NCBI RefSeq assembly: GCF_030908215.1 | Contig: NZ_JAVFJK010000016.1 | Location: 1-64,000 of the forward strand | Source: Sinomonas sp. ASV486 | GTDB lineage: Bacteria; Actinomycetota; Actinomycetes; Actinomycetales; Micrococcaceae | Reading direction: 5' to 3' | Length of the DNA stretch: 64,000 nt | Translations under genes and position numbers: made by a program | In this document: in pieces, positions 1-8,045 of the stretch | Layout: each line of letters starts with the position of its first letter | Position numbering within the stretch: the stretch's first letter is position 1 | Notes under the pieces: model-generated | The model's database searches: none | What the model was told of the DNA's origin: nothing | The model's input: only the letters and a program-made list of their open reading frames with translations

Positions 1-57
1 CCCGCCACACCCCTCCCCCCGACCAGCACCACACCCCGGAACCAGAAGGAGCAACCC

Positions 58-336
58 ATGGCAGAACGCACCGCGACCATCGGCTCACGCGTCGGCCTCC
101 ACGCCCGCCCCGCCGCCATCTTCGCCGAAGCCGCCGGACAGGCAGGCCTCGAAGTCACCATCGCCAAGCCCGGCGAGCCCGCCGAGGAGGCCATGGACGC
201 CTCCAGCATCCTCTCCCTCATGTCCCTCGGCGCCGAATACGGCCAACAGGTCATCCTCCGCGCCGACGGACCCGGCGCCGACCAGGCCCTCGACCACCTC
301 GTCACCGTCCTCGAAACCGACCACGACGCCGAATAG
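58..336 (+). CDS. ptsH: HPr phosphocarrier protein of the PTS
   Basis: HPr passes phosphate from enzyme I to the sugar-specific EIIA proteins of the phosphotransferase system in the cytoplasm. The 92-residue product has the active-site motif GLHARPA with the phosphorylated histidine at residue 15. The later stretch SSILSLMSLG matches the regulatory-serine region of Gram-positive HPr, with Ser50 in the position of Ser46, so HPr kinase-type phosphorylation is conceivable. Length is normal for the family (85-92 residues). The ATG is preceded by AGAAGGAG seven to eight bases upstream. A strong hairpin follows the stop. The first 57 bases are non-coding, and any upstream PTS gene lies outside the window. 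Confidence 0.95.
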   Translation: MAERTATIGSRVGLHARPAAIFAEAAGQAGLEVTIAKPGEPAEEAMDASSILSLMSLGAEYGQQVILRADGPGADQALDHLVTVLETDHDAE

Positions 337-360
337 GACACCGAATAGACAGCCGAAGAG

Positions 361-402
361 CTGGGGCGCGCCGGATGTCCACAGACATCCGTCGCGCCCC
401 AG
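361..402 (+). terminator. Hairpin terminator after ptsH
   Basis: A perfect 10-bp outer stem (361-370 with 393-402) encloses a perfect 7-bp inner stem (372-378 with 385-391) around a 6-nt loop, with one mismatch between the stems. It starts 25 nt after the ptsH stop. There is no clear U-tract, which is common in high-GC actinobacteria. It probably insulates ptsH from the next gene. Confidence 0.75.
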
Positions 403-461
403 CAGTATCTCAGCGGGCGCTGTCTCGGCCCGGGTTCTGGCATTCTCAGAAGGGAGAGGCC

Positions 462-1122
462 GTGTTTGGTCTGGGGCGCCGCAAGGATGGCCCGCTCGAG
501 GGACTGACGGCGGTCATCGGCGGCGCGGCGGGCCGCGATGGGCACCTGAGCGGCACCGCCGCCGGACGGACGGTCGAGGTCTGGCTCGAGCGGCTCGACC
601 CGACGCCGCGCACCGGGGCACAGTTTCAACCCGACGTACGCAGACGTCCTCCGGATCCGCCTGTCGGCGCGTGGCGCGACGCCGTGGCACGTCCGCTCGG
701 AGGCGCGCCTCGGGCTTGGCGGCGGCCATGTCTATGAGTTCGTCCGCGAGGCGGCCCCTGAGGCGCTGCGCCGCTTCAGCCCGTTCCCCGACCTCGTGCC
801 AGTCCAGGACCGGGGAGTCGAGACCCAACTGCGGGACGCCGGCCTGCTGGAGGCGATCACGCGCGTCGCACCGCCGTCGCGGCTGTGGCTGCCGAGGGTG
901 CGGTTCATTCCAGACCCGCGCGCCGCGATGCGGGAACGCATGCGCGGCGTGCCGATACCCGCGGGAGTTCCCAGTGGGCCCAGCACCACAGCGGAGGTCG
1001 GGCTCGAGATCGACGTCGAGCGCGCCGGCGACGCGGACCCGACACCCGAGAGGTTCGCCGAGATGCTCGAGGCTGCGATCGGAGTGGCCGAGCTGAACGA
1101 AAGGGTCAGCCCAGGAGCCTAA
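462..1122 (+). pseudogene. Frameshifted hypothetical protein gene
   Basis: A GTG at 462 with AGAAGGGAGAG just upstream opens a frame reading FGLGRRKDGPLEGL..., which keeps sensible composition to about residue 50 (VEVWLERLDPTPRTG). It then loses coding character. The +1 frame takes over from about 615-635 (SFNPTYADVLRIRLSARG...) and runs to a TAA at 1120-1122. Deleting one G from the GGGG near 615-618 would join the two parts into one protein of about 219 residues. I do not recognise the family. The combined product looks soluble, with no signal peptide or membrane segment. This is either a genuine broken gene or a one-base sequence error. Confidence 0.55.
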
Positions 1123-1301
1123 CGGCGCCGCATCCTCTCTGGCTGCGCGGCCGACAGACTGAGCGGACAGGGTCGCCCCAAGCCTTGAGCGCCGGAGGGA
1201 CCTGCTCCGCCTCGGCCGCAATCAACGGCTCCCCGAACCTCGAGGAAACAGCCGTCCGCGGAACACGACCTGGACGGTTCACGTTCCACAGACATAGCCA
1301 C

Positions 1302-1334
1302 TTGTGCATATATGCATTAGCCGAGCTACTATAG
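1302..1334 (+). promoter_or_regulatory. Candidate promoter with 12-bp palindromic operator
   Basis: Just upstream of the small cysteine-cluster gene is the perfect 12-bp palindrome TGCATATATGCA (1305-1316), inside an AT-rich patch that stands out from its GC-rich surroundings. A -35-like TTGTGC (1302-1307) overlaps it and a -10-like TACTAT lies at 1327-1332, 19 nt away. A dimeric repressor bound here would cover the promoter. AT-rich palindromes of this kind are typical of ArsR/SmtB metal sensors, but no such regulator is in the window. Confidence 0.45.
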
Positions 1335-1364
1335 ATCCACCGAGATCACCGAAAGGACCGCGTC

Positions 1365-1640
1365 GTGGACAACCTCAAGATCACCCCCGCACCCGACGGA
1401 GTGAAGATCCAGCTCATCGGCGAAGGCCCTGAGAAGGCCGCACTCCTCAAGACCTTCAATGACTGTGCCGCAGGCTCCTGTGGGTGCTCGCGCGACGAGT
1501 ACGAGAAGGTGGCATCGATGGCCGTGGAGTCCGATGACGAGGGGATCACCGTCAACGTCCGCACCAAGGATGGGGAGACCATCGACCCGTCATGCATCAC
1601 CGAGTGTCTCGACGAGGCCGGCGCCGCCGGTCAGAACTAG
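1365..1640 (+). CDS. Small acidic protein with a clustered cysteine motif
   Basis: The 91-residue product starts at a GTG with GAAAGGA eight bases upstream. It is acidic and contains a cluster of four cysteines in all: NDCAAGSCGCSRDEY gives C-x4-C-x-C in the middle, and SCITECLDEAG adds two more near the C-terminus. That spacing could bind a metal ion or an Fe-S cluster, or carry redox-active thiols. I do not recognise the family and assign no function. The palindrome in its promoter suggests metal- or redox-responsive control. It converges on the DinB-like gene with a 24-bp gap and no obvious terminator. Confidence 0.7.
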   Translation: MDNLKITPAPDGVKIQLIGEGPEKAALLKTFNDCAAGSCGCSRDEYEKVASMAVESDDEGITVNVRTKDGETIDPSCITECLDEAGAAGQN

Positions 1641-1664
1641 GCGAAGCGAGCCGCAAGGCGAACT

Positions 1665-2201
1665 TCAGAGCGGAAGAGTCGTCAGGGTCAGCTGGGCCCG
1701 ATGGTGGCGGTAGTGCTTGGGCGCCCATTCGAGCACATCGCGCCGGCTCATCCACGGCTCGAAGTACGGATCCCAGGACCTCGGCATCGACATCCCGCGG
1801 GTCAGGGCCTCATCCTCGGCCCGGTCGTACCAGGAGAGAATCGCCCGCGTCGTGCGGTCCATCATGCCCCGCATCATGGCCGGGGTCAGAAGCTGGCCGG
1901 CGGCTGCACTCCCTGCCCAATTGATCCAGTTGTAGGGCCGCGAGCCGGCCCCCAAGAGCCGACTCCAGGATCGTGACACGCCCGGGGGCATCCGCGCGAA
2001 CGTGCCGATCAACGGGATGGACGCGCGCGCGATCTTCTGACCGAGCACCAGATGGAACAGGAGTTGACGGTTGGTCCATCGCGTTCCCCGCGTGGGCGAG
2101 CCGAGCTCCGCCGGATCCAGGCCGTCGACGATGCGGGTGAAGTCATCCGCGATCCACAGCAGGCCGTCACGGACGGCATCGCGAGACGACCTCGATTCCA
2201 T
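1665..2201 (-). CDS. DinB-like / maleylpyruvate isomerase-fold protein
   Basis: The 178-residue protein looks like the four-helix DinB/MDMPI superfamily, whose members bind a metal through conserved histidines and often act as thiol-dependent transferases in mycothiol-producing actinobacteria. Two signature stretches are visible: GTRWTNRQLLFHLVLG early on, and the C-terminal WAPKHYRHHRAQLTL, whose histidines would be metal ligands. The start was placed at the ATG at 2201 because coding character begins there. The reading frame stays open upstream to 2459, but that extension is basic and low in complexity. No strong Shine-Dalgarno is visible, so the start is less certain than the family. Confidence 0.7.
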   Translation of the reverse strand: MESRSSRDAVRDGLLWIADDFTRIVDGLDPAELGSPTRGTRWTNRQLLFHLVLGQKIARASIPLIGTFARMPPGVSRSWSRLLGAGSRPYNWINWAGSAAAGQLLTPAMMRGMMDRTTRAILSWYDRAEDEALTRGMSMPRSWDPYFEPWMSRRDVLEWAPKHYRHHRAQLTLTTLPL

Positions 2202-2566
2202 GTGGTGACCACTGCCAGACTCTTGGGCTCTCTTCTGAACTAAACCAAGAATCCGCCCGCGCCCTCCGAAGCGCAACCGACCGCTCGCCCCCATCCGATG
2301 CGGCTCCGCACGGCCGTCAAGGTCACAAATCGATAACCATCCGAGCCGCTGGACCCGCGCGGGAGAACGAGCTCCGCGCCCGCCCGCCCGGACAGGCGTC
2401 GCGCTCTTCCCGATCCGCATGACGGCGGCGATCGCTGGGGACCCGCCGTCGTGCGCCACGGGCGCGGAGCGCAGGGCCAGCGAGGACTCCGCGACGTGAT
2501 CCGGAGCACACGCAAAAACGATATTCGTCTCTCATATCATTTCTTGCGGCAGTAAACTCGATTCCC
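2202..2566. promoter_or_regulatory. Divergent intergenic region, DinB-like / MFS transporter
   Basis: These 365 bases separate two divergent genes and must hold both promoters. The right end (2515-2560) is AT-rich, with TATCAT and TAAACT as possible -10 elements for the transporter, but no convincing -35. The remainder is GC-rich with no gene, tRNA or riboswitch I can recognise. Confidence 0.4.
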
Positions 2567-4267
2567 ATGTCACGAGACCACCGTCAGATGACCAAGCCAC
2601 AGCGCTCACAACGCGTGGTATTCCGCAAACGCAGACTGAGGATCGACGACGTCAATGTCGTGGACCAGCCGATGCTCAAGAGAGCCATCGGAGGAACCGT
2701 CGTGGGCAACACGATGGAGTGGTTCGACGTCGGCGTGTTCGGTTATCTCATCACCACGATGGGGCCCGTCTTCCTGCCTGAGGCAGACCGCACTGTGCAG
2801 ACCCTGTTCCTGCTCGGCACGTTCGCCGCGACGTTCATCGCCCGCCCAGCCGGCGGGGTGTTCTTCGGGTGGCTCGGGGACAAGATCGGCCGCCAGCGTG
2901 TCCTCGCGATGACGCTCATCATGATGGCCGCCTCGACCTTCGCGCTCGGCCTCCTCCCCAGTCACGCGGCGATCGGCATCTGGGCCGCGATCTTGCTCGT
3001 GGCGATCAAGCTCGTCCAGGGATTCTCGACCGGCGGCGAATACGCCGGTGCCACGACGTTCGTCAGCGAGCACGCCGCGGACAGGCGCCGCGGCTTCCTT
3101 GCGAGCTTCCTCGACATGGGCTCCTACCTCGGATTCGCGCTCGGCGCCGCGCTCGTCTCGGCGCTCCAGCTCACGCTCGGGTCCGCCGCGATGGAGGCCT
3201 ACGGCTGGCGCATCCCGTTCCTCATCGCCGGCCCGCTCGGCGCGATCGCGATCTGGTTCCGCCTCCGCATCGAGGAGAGCCCCGCGTTCCAGGCCGCCCT
3301 CGAGGCGCAGGAGAGCGCCACACAGGAGCTCGCCCAGAACGACGACGCCGCAGCGAAGGGCCCGCTCGGGATCGTGCGTGCCTACTGGCGCCAGATCCTC
3401 GTCGCGATGGTCGTCGTGGCCGCTGCAAACACCGTGGGCTACGCCCTCACGTCCTACATGCCCACCTATCTGACCGAGTCGAAGGGCTATGACCCGATCA
3501 ACGGCACCCTTCTGACCATCCCAGTGCTGGTGGCCATGAGCCTGTGCATCCCGCTCACGGGCAGGCTCTCGGACCGGATTGGCCGCCGCCCGGTGCTGTG
3601 GATCGGCGCCGTGAGCACGATCGTGCTGTCCGTCCCCGCGTTCGCGCTCATCGGCGTGGGCAACGTCTGGACGACGCTCGGGGGCCTCGCGCTCGTCGCC
3701 TTCCCCGTGACGTTCTACGTGGCCAACCTCGCCTCCGCGCTCCCGGCGCAGTTCCCGACGGCGAGCCGCTACGGCGCGATGGGGATCGCGTACAACTTCG
3801 CCGTGGCGATCTTCGGCGGCACGACGCCGTTCATCATCGACGCGCTCATCCAGTCCAGCCACAACGACATGATGCCCGCGTACTACCTCATGGCCACCTC
3901 GGCCGTGGGCGCCGCGGCCATCTGGTTCTTGCAGGAATCCGCGCAGCGCCCGCTGCCTGGCTCGCTCCCGAGCGTGGACACGGCTGCGGAGGCCCGTGCG
4001 GTCGTGGCGCAGCAGGAGGAGGATCCGCGCATCGACCTCGAGCACATGCCGCTCACCGAGGTTCCGGTGGCTGTGGCGGACGACGGCGTGGCGCTGCAGC
4101 TCCCGCTCGACCACCCGGCTGCGCTCGAGGCGGCCGAGATCGCGGGCGTGGATCTGGAGGCGACTGCACTGGAAGCGCAGGCCTCCGGCGAGGCGCCCGT
4201 GGCCTCGGGACCGATTTCGGGGCAGGTGCCGGTGGTCGCGATGCCTGTCTCGTCTGGCGCGAGCTGA
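2567..4267 (+). CDS. MFS transporter, metabolite:H+ symporter (MHS) family
   Basis: This 566-residue inner-membrane transporter belongs to the MHS group (ProP, KgtP, ShiA, citrate symporters), which imports small osmolytes or carboxylates with protons. The family opening is visible in the GNTMEWFDVGVFGYL stretch. The cytoplasmic loop motif GWLGDKIGRQRVL follows transmembrane helix 2, and the equivalent GRLSDRIGRRPVL occurs in the second half. The KLVQGFSTGGEYAG segment is typical of ProP relatives. The C-terminal ~100 residues after the last helix are acidic and hydrophilic, longer than in ProP, and do not show an obvious coiled coil. Substrate cannot be assigned; proline/betaine or a carboxylate is likely. 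The gene ends 18 bp before the convergent pentapeptide gene. Confidence 0.85.
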   Translation: MSRDHRQMTKPQRSQRVVFRKRRLRIDDVNVVDQPMLKRAIGGTVVGNTMEWFDVGVFGYLITTMGPVFLPEADRTVQTLFLLGTFAATFIARPAGGVFFGWLGDKIGRQRVLAMTLIMMAASTFALGLLPSHAAIGIWAAILLVAIKLVQGFSTGGEYAGATTFVSEHAADRRRGFLASFLDMGSYLGFALGAALVSALQLTLGSAAMEAYGWRIPFLIAGPLGAIAIWFRLRIEESPAFQAALEAQESATQELAQNDDAAAKGPLGIVRAYWRQILVAMVVVAAANTVGYALTSYMPTYLTESKGYDPINGTLLTIPVLVAMSLCIPLTGRLSDRIGRRPVLWIGAVSTIVLSVPAFALIGVGNVWTTLGGLALVAFPVTFYVANLASALPAQFPTASRYGAMGIAYNFAVAIFGGTTPFIIDALIQSSHNDMMPAYYLMATSAVGAAAIWFLQESAQRPLPGSLPSVDTAAEARAVVAQQEEDPRIDLEHMPLTEVPVAVADDGVALQLPLDHPAALEAAEIAGVDLEATALEAQASGEAPVASGPISGQVPVVAMPVSSGAS

Positions 4268-4285
4268 GCCAGCGCGTTCCCCGTA

Positions 4286-4960
4286 TCAGTCCCGCACGTC
4301 GATCCCCAGCCGTTCGGCCATGAGCTCCGCGAGCTCGACGGTCTGGACGCTGCTCAGCGTGGCGCCGCGGAGCCCGTCGACACCGGCGACCCGGTGGAGG
4401 CGTGCTCCGCGCAGGTCCACGTGCTCGAGAGTGGCACCGGTGGTGTCCAGGGCGTCGACCCGGGTTCCCTCGAACGCGACGCGGGTGGCGGTCGCGCCGC
4501 CGAGGTCGAGCTCGTCGATGACACAGTCCACGAACTTCACGTCCTGCAGCTTGGCCCCGCGCAGGTTCACGTACCCGAGCTTGCATCCGGTCACGAGGAC
4601 GCCCGAGAGATCGCCGTCGTAGAGTTCCGCGGAACCGATGCGGGAGGCCTCGATTTCGACCCCGCGCCACCGGGACCTCGGGGCTGGCAGGCTCGGCGCG
4701 CTGAGCCGCACGAAGCGGCAGTCCACGAACGAGACCGAGCGGAGGCCGGCGTCGTGCGCCGTGACGTCCTGGAACAGGCACTCGGAGAACGTGGAGGCCT
4801 CGAGCTGCCGGCCGGCGAGATCCACGTCCTCGAACGCGAGGCCCTCGGTGCGGCGCCCCGGCTCGATGTCCCCGCCGAAGCCCTGAACCAGGTCGGCGAG
4901 ATCGAGCGGGTCGAGGCGGGGGGCGCCCTGATCACGGGCGGTACGGGAGCTGCGGGCCAT
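4286..4960 (-). CDS. Pentapeptide-repeat protein
   Basis: This 224-residue protein has A(D/N)Lxx-type pentapeptide repeats that stack into a right-handed quadrilateral beta-helix: LAFEDVDLAGRQLEAS, LYDGDLSGVLVTGCKLGYVNLRGAKLQDVKFVDC, DLGGATATRVAFEGTRVDALDTTGATLEHVDLRGARL. The N-terminal 40 residues are polar and non-repetitive. Some pentapeptide proteins protect DNA gyrase from quinolones (Qnr, MfpA), but most have unknown roles, and I would not assign resistance here. It is a single gene downstream of a terminator, convergent with the MFS gene. Confidence 0.85.
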   Translation of the reverse strand: MARSSRTARDQGAPRLDPLDLADLVQGFGGDIEPGRRTEGLAFEDVDLAGRQLEASTFSECLFQDVTAHDAGLRSVSFVDCRFVRLSAPSLPAPRSRWRGVEIEASRIGSAELYDGDLSGVLVTGCKLGYVNLRGAKLQDVKFVDCVIDELDLGGATATRVAFEGTRVDALDTTGATLEHVDLRGARLHRVAGVDGLRGATLSSVQTVELAELMAERLGIDVRD

Positions 4961-4970
4961 GAGACGAGAG

Positions 4971-5005
4971 TAGCGGCCCCGCCGGTGAACCCGGCGGGGT
5001 CGCTA
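4971..5005 (-). terminator. Terminator of the ABC-2 operon
   Basis: A 15-bp stem (4971-4985 with 4991-5005, one G-U wobble) with a 5-nt loop lies 15 nt past the permease stop and directly before the start of the pentapeptide gene. It would end the four-gene operon starting at 7970. Confidence 0.75.
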
Positions 5006-5019
5006 CCTGAATCCCCTGA

Positions 5020-5781
5020 CTACGAGATCCTGCTGCGGTAGACGCGCATCGAGACGGCGTACGCAAGCACGAGGATCCCAACGCACCAGGCCAGGGCGAC
5101 CCAGATGCTGGAACCCACCGGTTGGTCCGTGAACAGGTCGCGGATGGTGTTCACGATCGACGTGACCGGCTGGTTCTCGGCGAACCAGCGCACGGGGCCG
5201 GGCATCGTCGCGGTCGGCACGAACGCCGAGCTGATGAACGGGAGCAGGATCAGCGGATAGGAGAACGCGCCTGCGCCGTCTACGGTCTTCGCGGTGAGGC
5301 CCGGAATCACGGCGAGCCACGTCAGCGCGAGCGTGAACAGTGCCACGATGCCGGCCACGCCGAGCCAGGCCAGCACGCTCGCCCCTGAGCGGAAGCCCAT
5401 CGCCAGTGCCACGAGCACGACCACCACGACGGCGACCATGTTGGCCACGAGCGACGTCAGCACGTGCGCCCACAGGACCGACGAGCGGGCGATCGGCATG
5501 GACTGGAACCGCTCGAAGATGCCGCCCTTCATGTCCAGGAACAGCCGGTACGCGGTGTACGAGATGCCGGAGGCGACGGTGATGAGCAGGATCCCCGGGA
5601 GCAGGTACTGGACGTACGAGTCCGAGCCGGAGTTGATCGCCCCGCCGAGAACGTAGACGAAGAGCAGCATGAAGGCGATCGGCATGAGCGCGGTGGTGAT
5701 GATCGTGTCGGGGCTGCGCAGGATGTGGCGCAACGAGCGGCCCGTCAGCACGGCAGTGTCGCCGAAGAAGTGCGTGGTCAT
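5020..5781 (-). CDS. ABC-2 type transporter permease (DrrB-like)
   Basis: This 253-residue integral membrane protein has about six hydrophobic segments and the ABC-2 permease layout seen in DrrB-type exporters: an N-terminal amphipathic stretch (RSLRHILRSPDTIITTALMPIAFMLLFVYV), a conserved DMKGGIFERFQSMPIARSSVLWAH coupling loop, and the LPFISSAFVPTATMPGPVRWFAENQP segment near the C-terminus. With the ATPase encoded just upstream it should form an exporter for a lipid-like or hydrophobic compound; the cargo is unknown. Its ATG overlaps the ATPase stop by four bases (ATGA), indicating translational coupling. Confidence 0.9.
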   Translation of the reverse strand: MTTHFFGDTAVLTGRSLRHILRSPDTIITTALMPIAFMLLFVYVLGGAINSGSDSYVQYLLPGILLITVASGISYTAYRLFLDMKGGIFERFQSMPIARSSVLWAHVLTSLVANMVAVVVVVLVALAMGFRSGASVLAWLGVAGIVALFTLALTWLAVIPGLTAKTVDGAGAFSYPLILLPFISSAFVPTATMPGPVRWFAENQPVTSIVNTIRDLFTDQPVGSSIWVALAWCVGILVLAYAVSMRVYRSRIS

Positions 5782-6560
5782 GGGAGTTCCTTAGTCGCGT
5801 CACTGGTCAGGGCGAGGAAAACGTCCTCGAGGGTCGGCTGCTTCTCGACGTACTCGACCTTGGCGGGCGGCAGCAGCCGCTTGAGCTCGTCGAGAGTGCC
5901 GTTGACCACGATCCGGCCCTCGTTCAGGATCGCGATCCGGTCCGCGAGGTGCTCCGCCTCGTCGAGGGTCTGGGTGGTGAGCAGCACAGTGGTGCCGTTG
6001 CGGGCAAGCTCCCTTACGGCCGCCCAGACTTCGAGGCGGGCCTGCGGGTCGAGGCCGGCGGTGGGCTCGTCCAGGAAGATGACCGGCGGCCGGCCGATCA
6101 GGCTCATGGCGATATCGAGGCGGCGGCGCATGCCGCCGGAGTAGGTCGCGACCTTGCGGGAGCCGGCATCCGTGAGCGAGAACCGTTCGAGGAGGCCGTC
6201 CGCGATGCCGCCCGGGTCCGGCTGGTGTCGCAATCGGGCCACGAGGATGAGGTTCTCGCGTCCCGTGAGGATCTCGTCGACGGCGGCGAACTGTCCCGTG
6301 AGGCTGATGGACTCGCGTACGTGTGCCGCATCGGAGGCGACATCGAAGCCGTTGACGGCGGCAGCACCGGCGTCGGCCTTGAGCAGCGTGGAGAGGATGT
6401 TCACGATCGTGGTCTTGCCGGCACCGTTCGGGCCGAGCAGGGCGAAGATGCTGCCCCGGTCCACGTCGAAGTCGACGCCGCGCAGCACTGAGAGCTTCTT
6501 GTACGACTTCTCGAGGGCCCGGATGCTGATGGCGGGCGCTGGGGTGGTGGTTGAAGGCAT
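5778..6560 (-). CDS. ABC transporter ATP-binding protein (DrrA-like)
   Basis: The ATPase (260 residues) of an ABC-2 exporter. Visible motifs are Walker A GPNGAGKTT, the signature YSGGMRRRLD, Walker B VIFLDEPTAGLD, and a C-terminal extension ending QPTLEDVFLALT that is characteristic of the DrrA subfamily. AAGGAGT sits seven bases upstream of the ATG. It is cotranscribed with the DUF4097 and RHH genes upstream. DrrAB pairs typically extrude antibiotics or cell-envelope lipids, and the DUF4097/RHH partners hint at envelope-stress control. Confidence 0.92.
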   Translation of the reverse strand: MPSTTTPAPAISIRALEKSYKKLSVLRGVDFDVDRGSIFALLGPNGAGKTTIVNILSTLLKADAGAAAVNGFDVASDAAHVRESISLTGQFAAVDEILTGRENLILVARLRHQPDPGGIADGLLERFSLTDAGSRKVATYSGGMRRRLDIAMSLIGRPPVIFLDEPTAGLDPQARLEVWAAVRELARNGTTVLLTTQTLDEAEHLADRIAILNEGRIVVNGTLDELKRLLPPAKVEYVEKQPTLEDVFLALTSDATKELP

Positions 6561-6633
6561 GACGGTACTCCTTCCTGAGTACGTGCCTGGAGGAATTGGC
6601 GGATGACGGCGCGCGGATGGCTTCTCGCTGAAG

Positions 6634-7425
6634 TCAGGCCCGCCGGATGGTCACCGACCCGTAGCTGGAGCGGGCGGTGAGCTCGAGCCGCTGGATGGCC
6701 TCGGGCGGGGTCTCCGAACGGGTGAGTTCATTGCGGATGCGGCCGTAGCTGGTGGAGACATCGAGGCGAGCGGCCGTTCCCTCGGCGATGCCGACGATGA
6801 GGTCGGAGTAGGTGGAGGTCAGTTTCAGGCTGCCCGAGACGGCCTCCCGGACCCTGACGCTCCCGTAGGGGCACGTAACCTGGGCGGTACCGGCAACGCG
6901 GCCGAGGGACACCTCGCCCGTCCCGCACTTGATCTGCACGGTGCCGGTCACGTCCTCGACCCGGACAGCTCCGGCCGACGCCGCGAGTGTGCCGTCCACA
7001 CGCACGCGACCCGCCTCGACGTCCCCCGCCCAGCTCTTGAGGTCCACCGAGGCGCCATCCTCGACGCGGACGGTTCCGGCGCGCGTCTTGGCGACGACGC
7101 GCCCGAGCTGCCCGGAGGCGATGACGTCGCCGTAGGCCAGCACGGCCTCGAGGTCCGAGCCGGCGGGCAGGTCCACGGTGACCACGACGGATCCGAGCCT
7201 GCCGAGGACGCCGAGGCCGTGCTGCTTCGGCGCGCTGATCTGGAGCCGTCCGTCCGCGAAGCTGACGGTCGTCCCCGCTGCTGCCTCCTGGTCCGCCTTC
7301 CGGCCGGAGCGCATGGGTGAGACCTGCACCGTGGTAATAAGCGTCGCCGAACCCCGCACGACGACGTCCCCATAGGCGACGTCGACGACGGCGCGGATGG
7401 GCTCCGGCGTCTCGAACTCGTTCAT
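6634..7425 (-). CDS. DUF4097-type beta-helical protein
   Basis: The 263-residue product is almost all short beta-repeats rich in Gly, Val, Ser and Arg (for example VDVAYGDVVVRGSATLIT, CGTGEVSLGRVAGTAQVTCPYGSVRV, STSYGRIRNEL, RSSYGSVTIRRA), the pattern of DUF4097 putative adhesin domains. It lacks a signal peptide and membrane helix, so it is probably cytoplasmic here. The ATG at 7425 overlaps the upstream stop (TGATG) and has AAGGGTGG eight bases away, so I prefer it to the GTG at 7437. DUF4097 genes often sit beside regulators and ABC exporters in actinobacteria; their biochemical role is unknown. Confidence 0.8.
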   Translation of the reverse strand: MNEFETPEPIRAVVDVAYGDVVVRGSATLITTVQVSPMRSGRKADQEAAAGTTVSFADGRLQISAPKQHGLGVLGRLGSVVVTVDLPAGSDLEAVLAYGDVIASGQLGRVVAKTRAGTVRVEDGASVDLKSWAGDVEAGRVRVDGTLAASAGAVRVEDVTGTVQIKCGTGEVSLGRVAGTAQVTCPYGSVRVREAVSGSLKLTSTYSDLIVGIAEGTAARLDVSTSYGRIRNELTRSETPPEAIQRLELTARSSYGSVTIRRA

Positions 7426-7970
7426 CAGTAGACCCACCCTTCGAGACGCGAACCGTCGCGGCCTTCAGGCACGCCCGGATCGACCTTGAGAGGCCGCTGG
7501 GGTGCCGGGCGGAGCGCTGCCGTGAGCGTGCGCACGAGGAAGGTGTTGACCGACAGGCCCTCGCGCTCCGCGGCCGCCTCGATCTGCGCCTTGAGCGGCT
7601 CCGGCGGGCGGAAGCTGATGCGGGCGGTGCCGGTCTCGGCGGACGGCTCCTGACCGGCGTCGTCCTTCGAGATTTTCAGTGGCATCACTGTGACGTCATC
7701 GTTTCCGGAAACTTCGCCAACCGGCGACGACGGCCGGTTGACCACGAAGTCGATGTCCCGGCCGCGCAGCCGCATCTCCGCAGATCCGGGCGCGAGCTCA
7801 AGAGTGACCTCCTGCATAGCCTCCGAGAGCGCATCCTGAAGGATGAGCCGCGCAGACGCCTGAAGCGGTGCCGCAAGCCTCTCTGCGAGCTCGGCCATCT
7901 CATCCCCGCCGAGCGCGGCGGCGTCGGCGAGCTGCCTCGACAGGTTCAGAAGGTGTGGGTCAAGATTCAT
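7425..7970 (-). CDS. RHH/HicB-like DNA-binding protein, operon leader gene
   Basis: This 181-residue protein has a C-terminal ribbon-helix-helix-like segment: TARISFRPPEPLKAQIEAAAEREGLSVNTFLVRTLTAALRP has the beta-strand, helix, turn and second-helix order of HicB/Arc-type DNA-binding proteins. The N-terminal ~80 residues are helical (LADAAALGGDEMAELAERLAAPLQA) and of unknown role. No HicA toxin follows; the downstream partners are DUF4097 and the ABC exporter. Tandem 11-bp repeats directly upstream of its start are a natural operator. It most likely autoregulates the operon. Confidence 0.7.
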   Translation of the reverse strand: MNLDPHLLNLSRQLADAAALGGDEMAELAERLAAPLQASARLILQDALSEAMQEVTLELAPGSAEMRLRGRDIDFVVNRPSSPVGEVSGNDDVTVMPLKISKDDAGQEPSAETGTARISFRPPEPLKAQIEAAAEREGLSVNTFLVRTLTAALRPAPQRPLKVDPGVPEGRDGSRLEGWVY

Positions 7971-7977
7971 GACTCCA

Positions 7978-7999
7978 TGATGACGTCATGATGGCGTCA
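7978..7999. promoter_or_regulatory. Tandem 11-bp operator repeat
   Basis: Two adjacent 11-bp direct repeats, TGATGACGTCA (7978-7988) and TGATGGCGTCA (7989-7999), differ at one base and lie eight bases upstream of the RHH gene start. The first contains the palindrome ATGACGTCAT (7980-7989). A spacing of one helical turn is how RHH dimers bind cooperatively. The site lies between divergent genes and could affect both. Confidence 0.55.
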
Positions 8000-8045
8000 C
8001 AGTCAAGACCCCTTGGGGCGGCAGGCGGTGACTTACGCTTGCCGC

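Noticed and set aside
7425-7970. HicAB toxin-antitoxin pair
   Set aside because: The HicB-like protein has no small HicA-type toxin gene beside it; its neighbours are DUF4097 and ABC genes.
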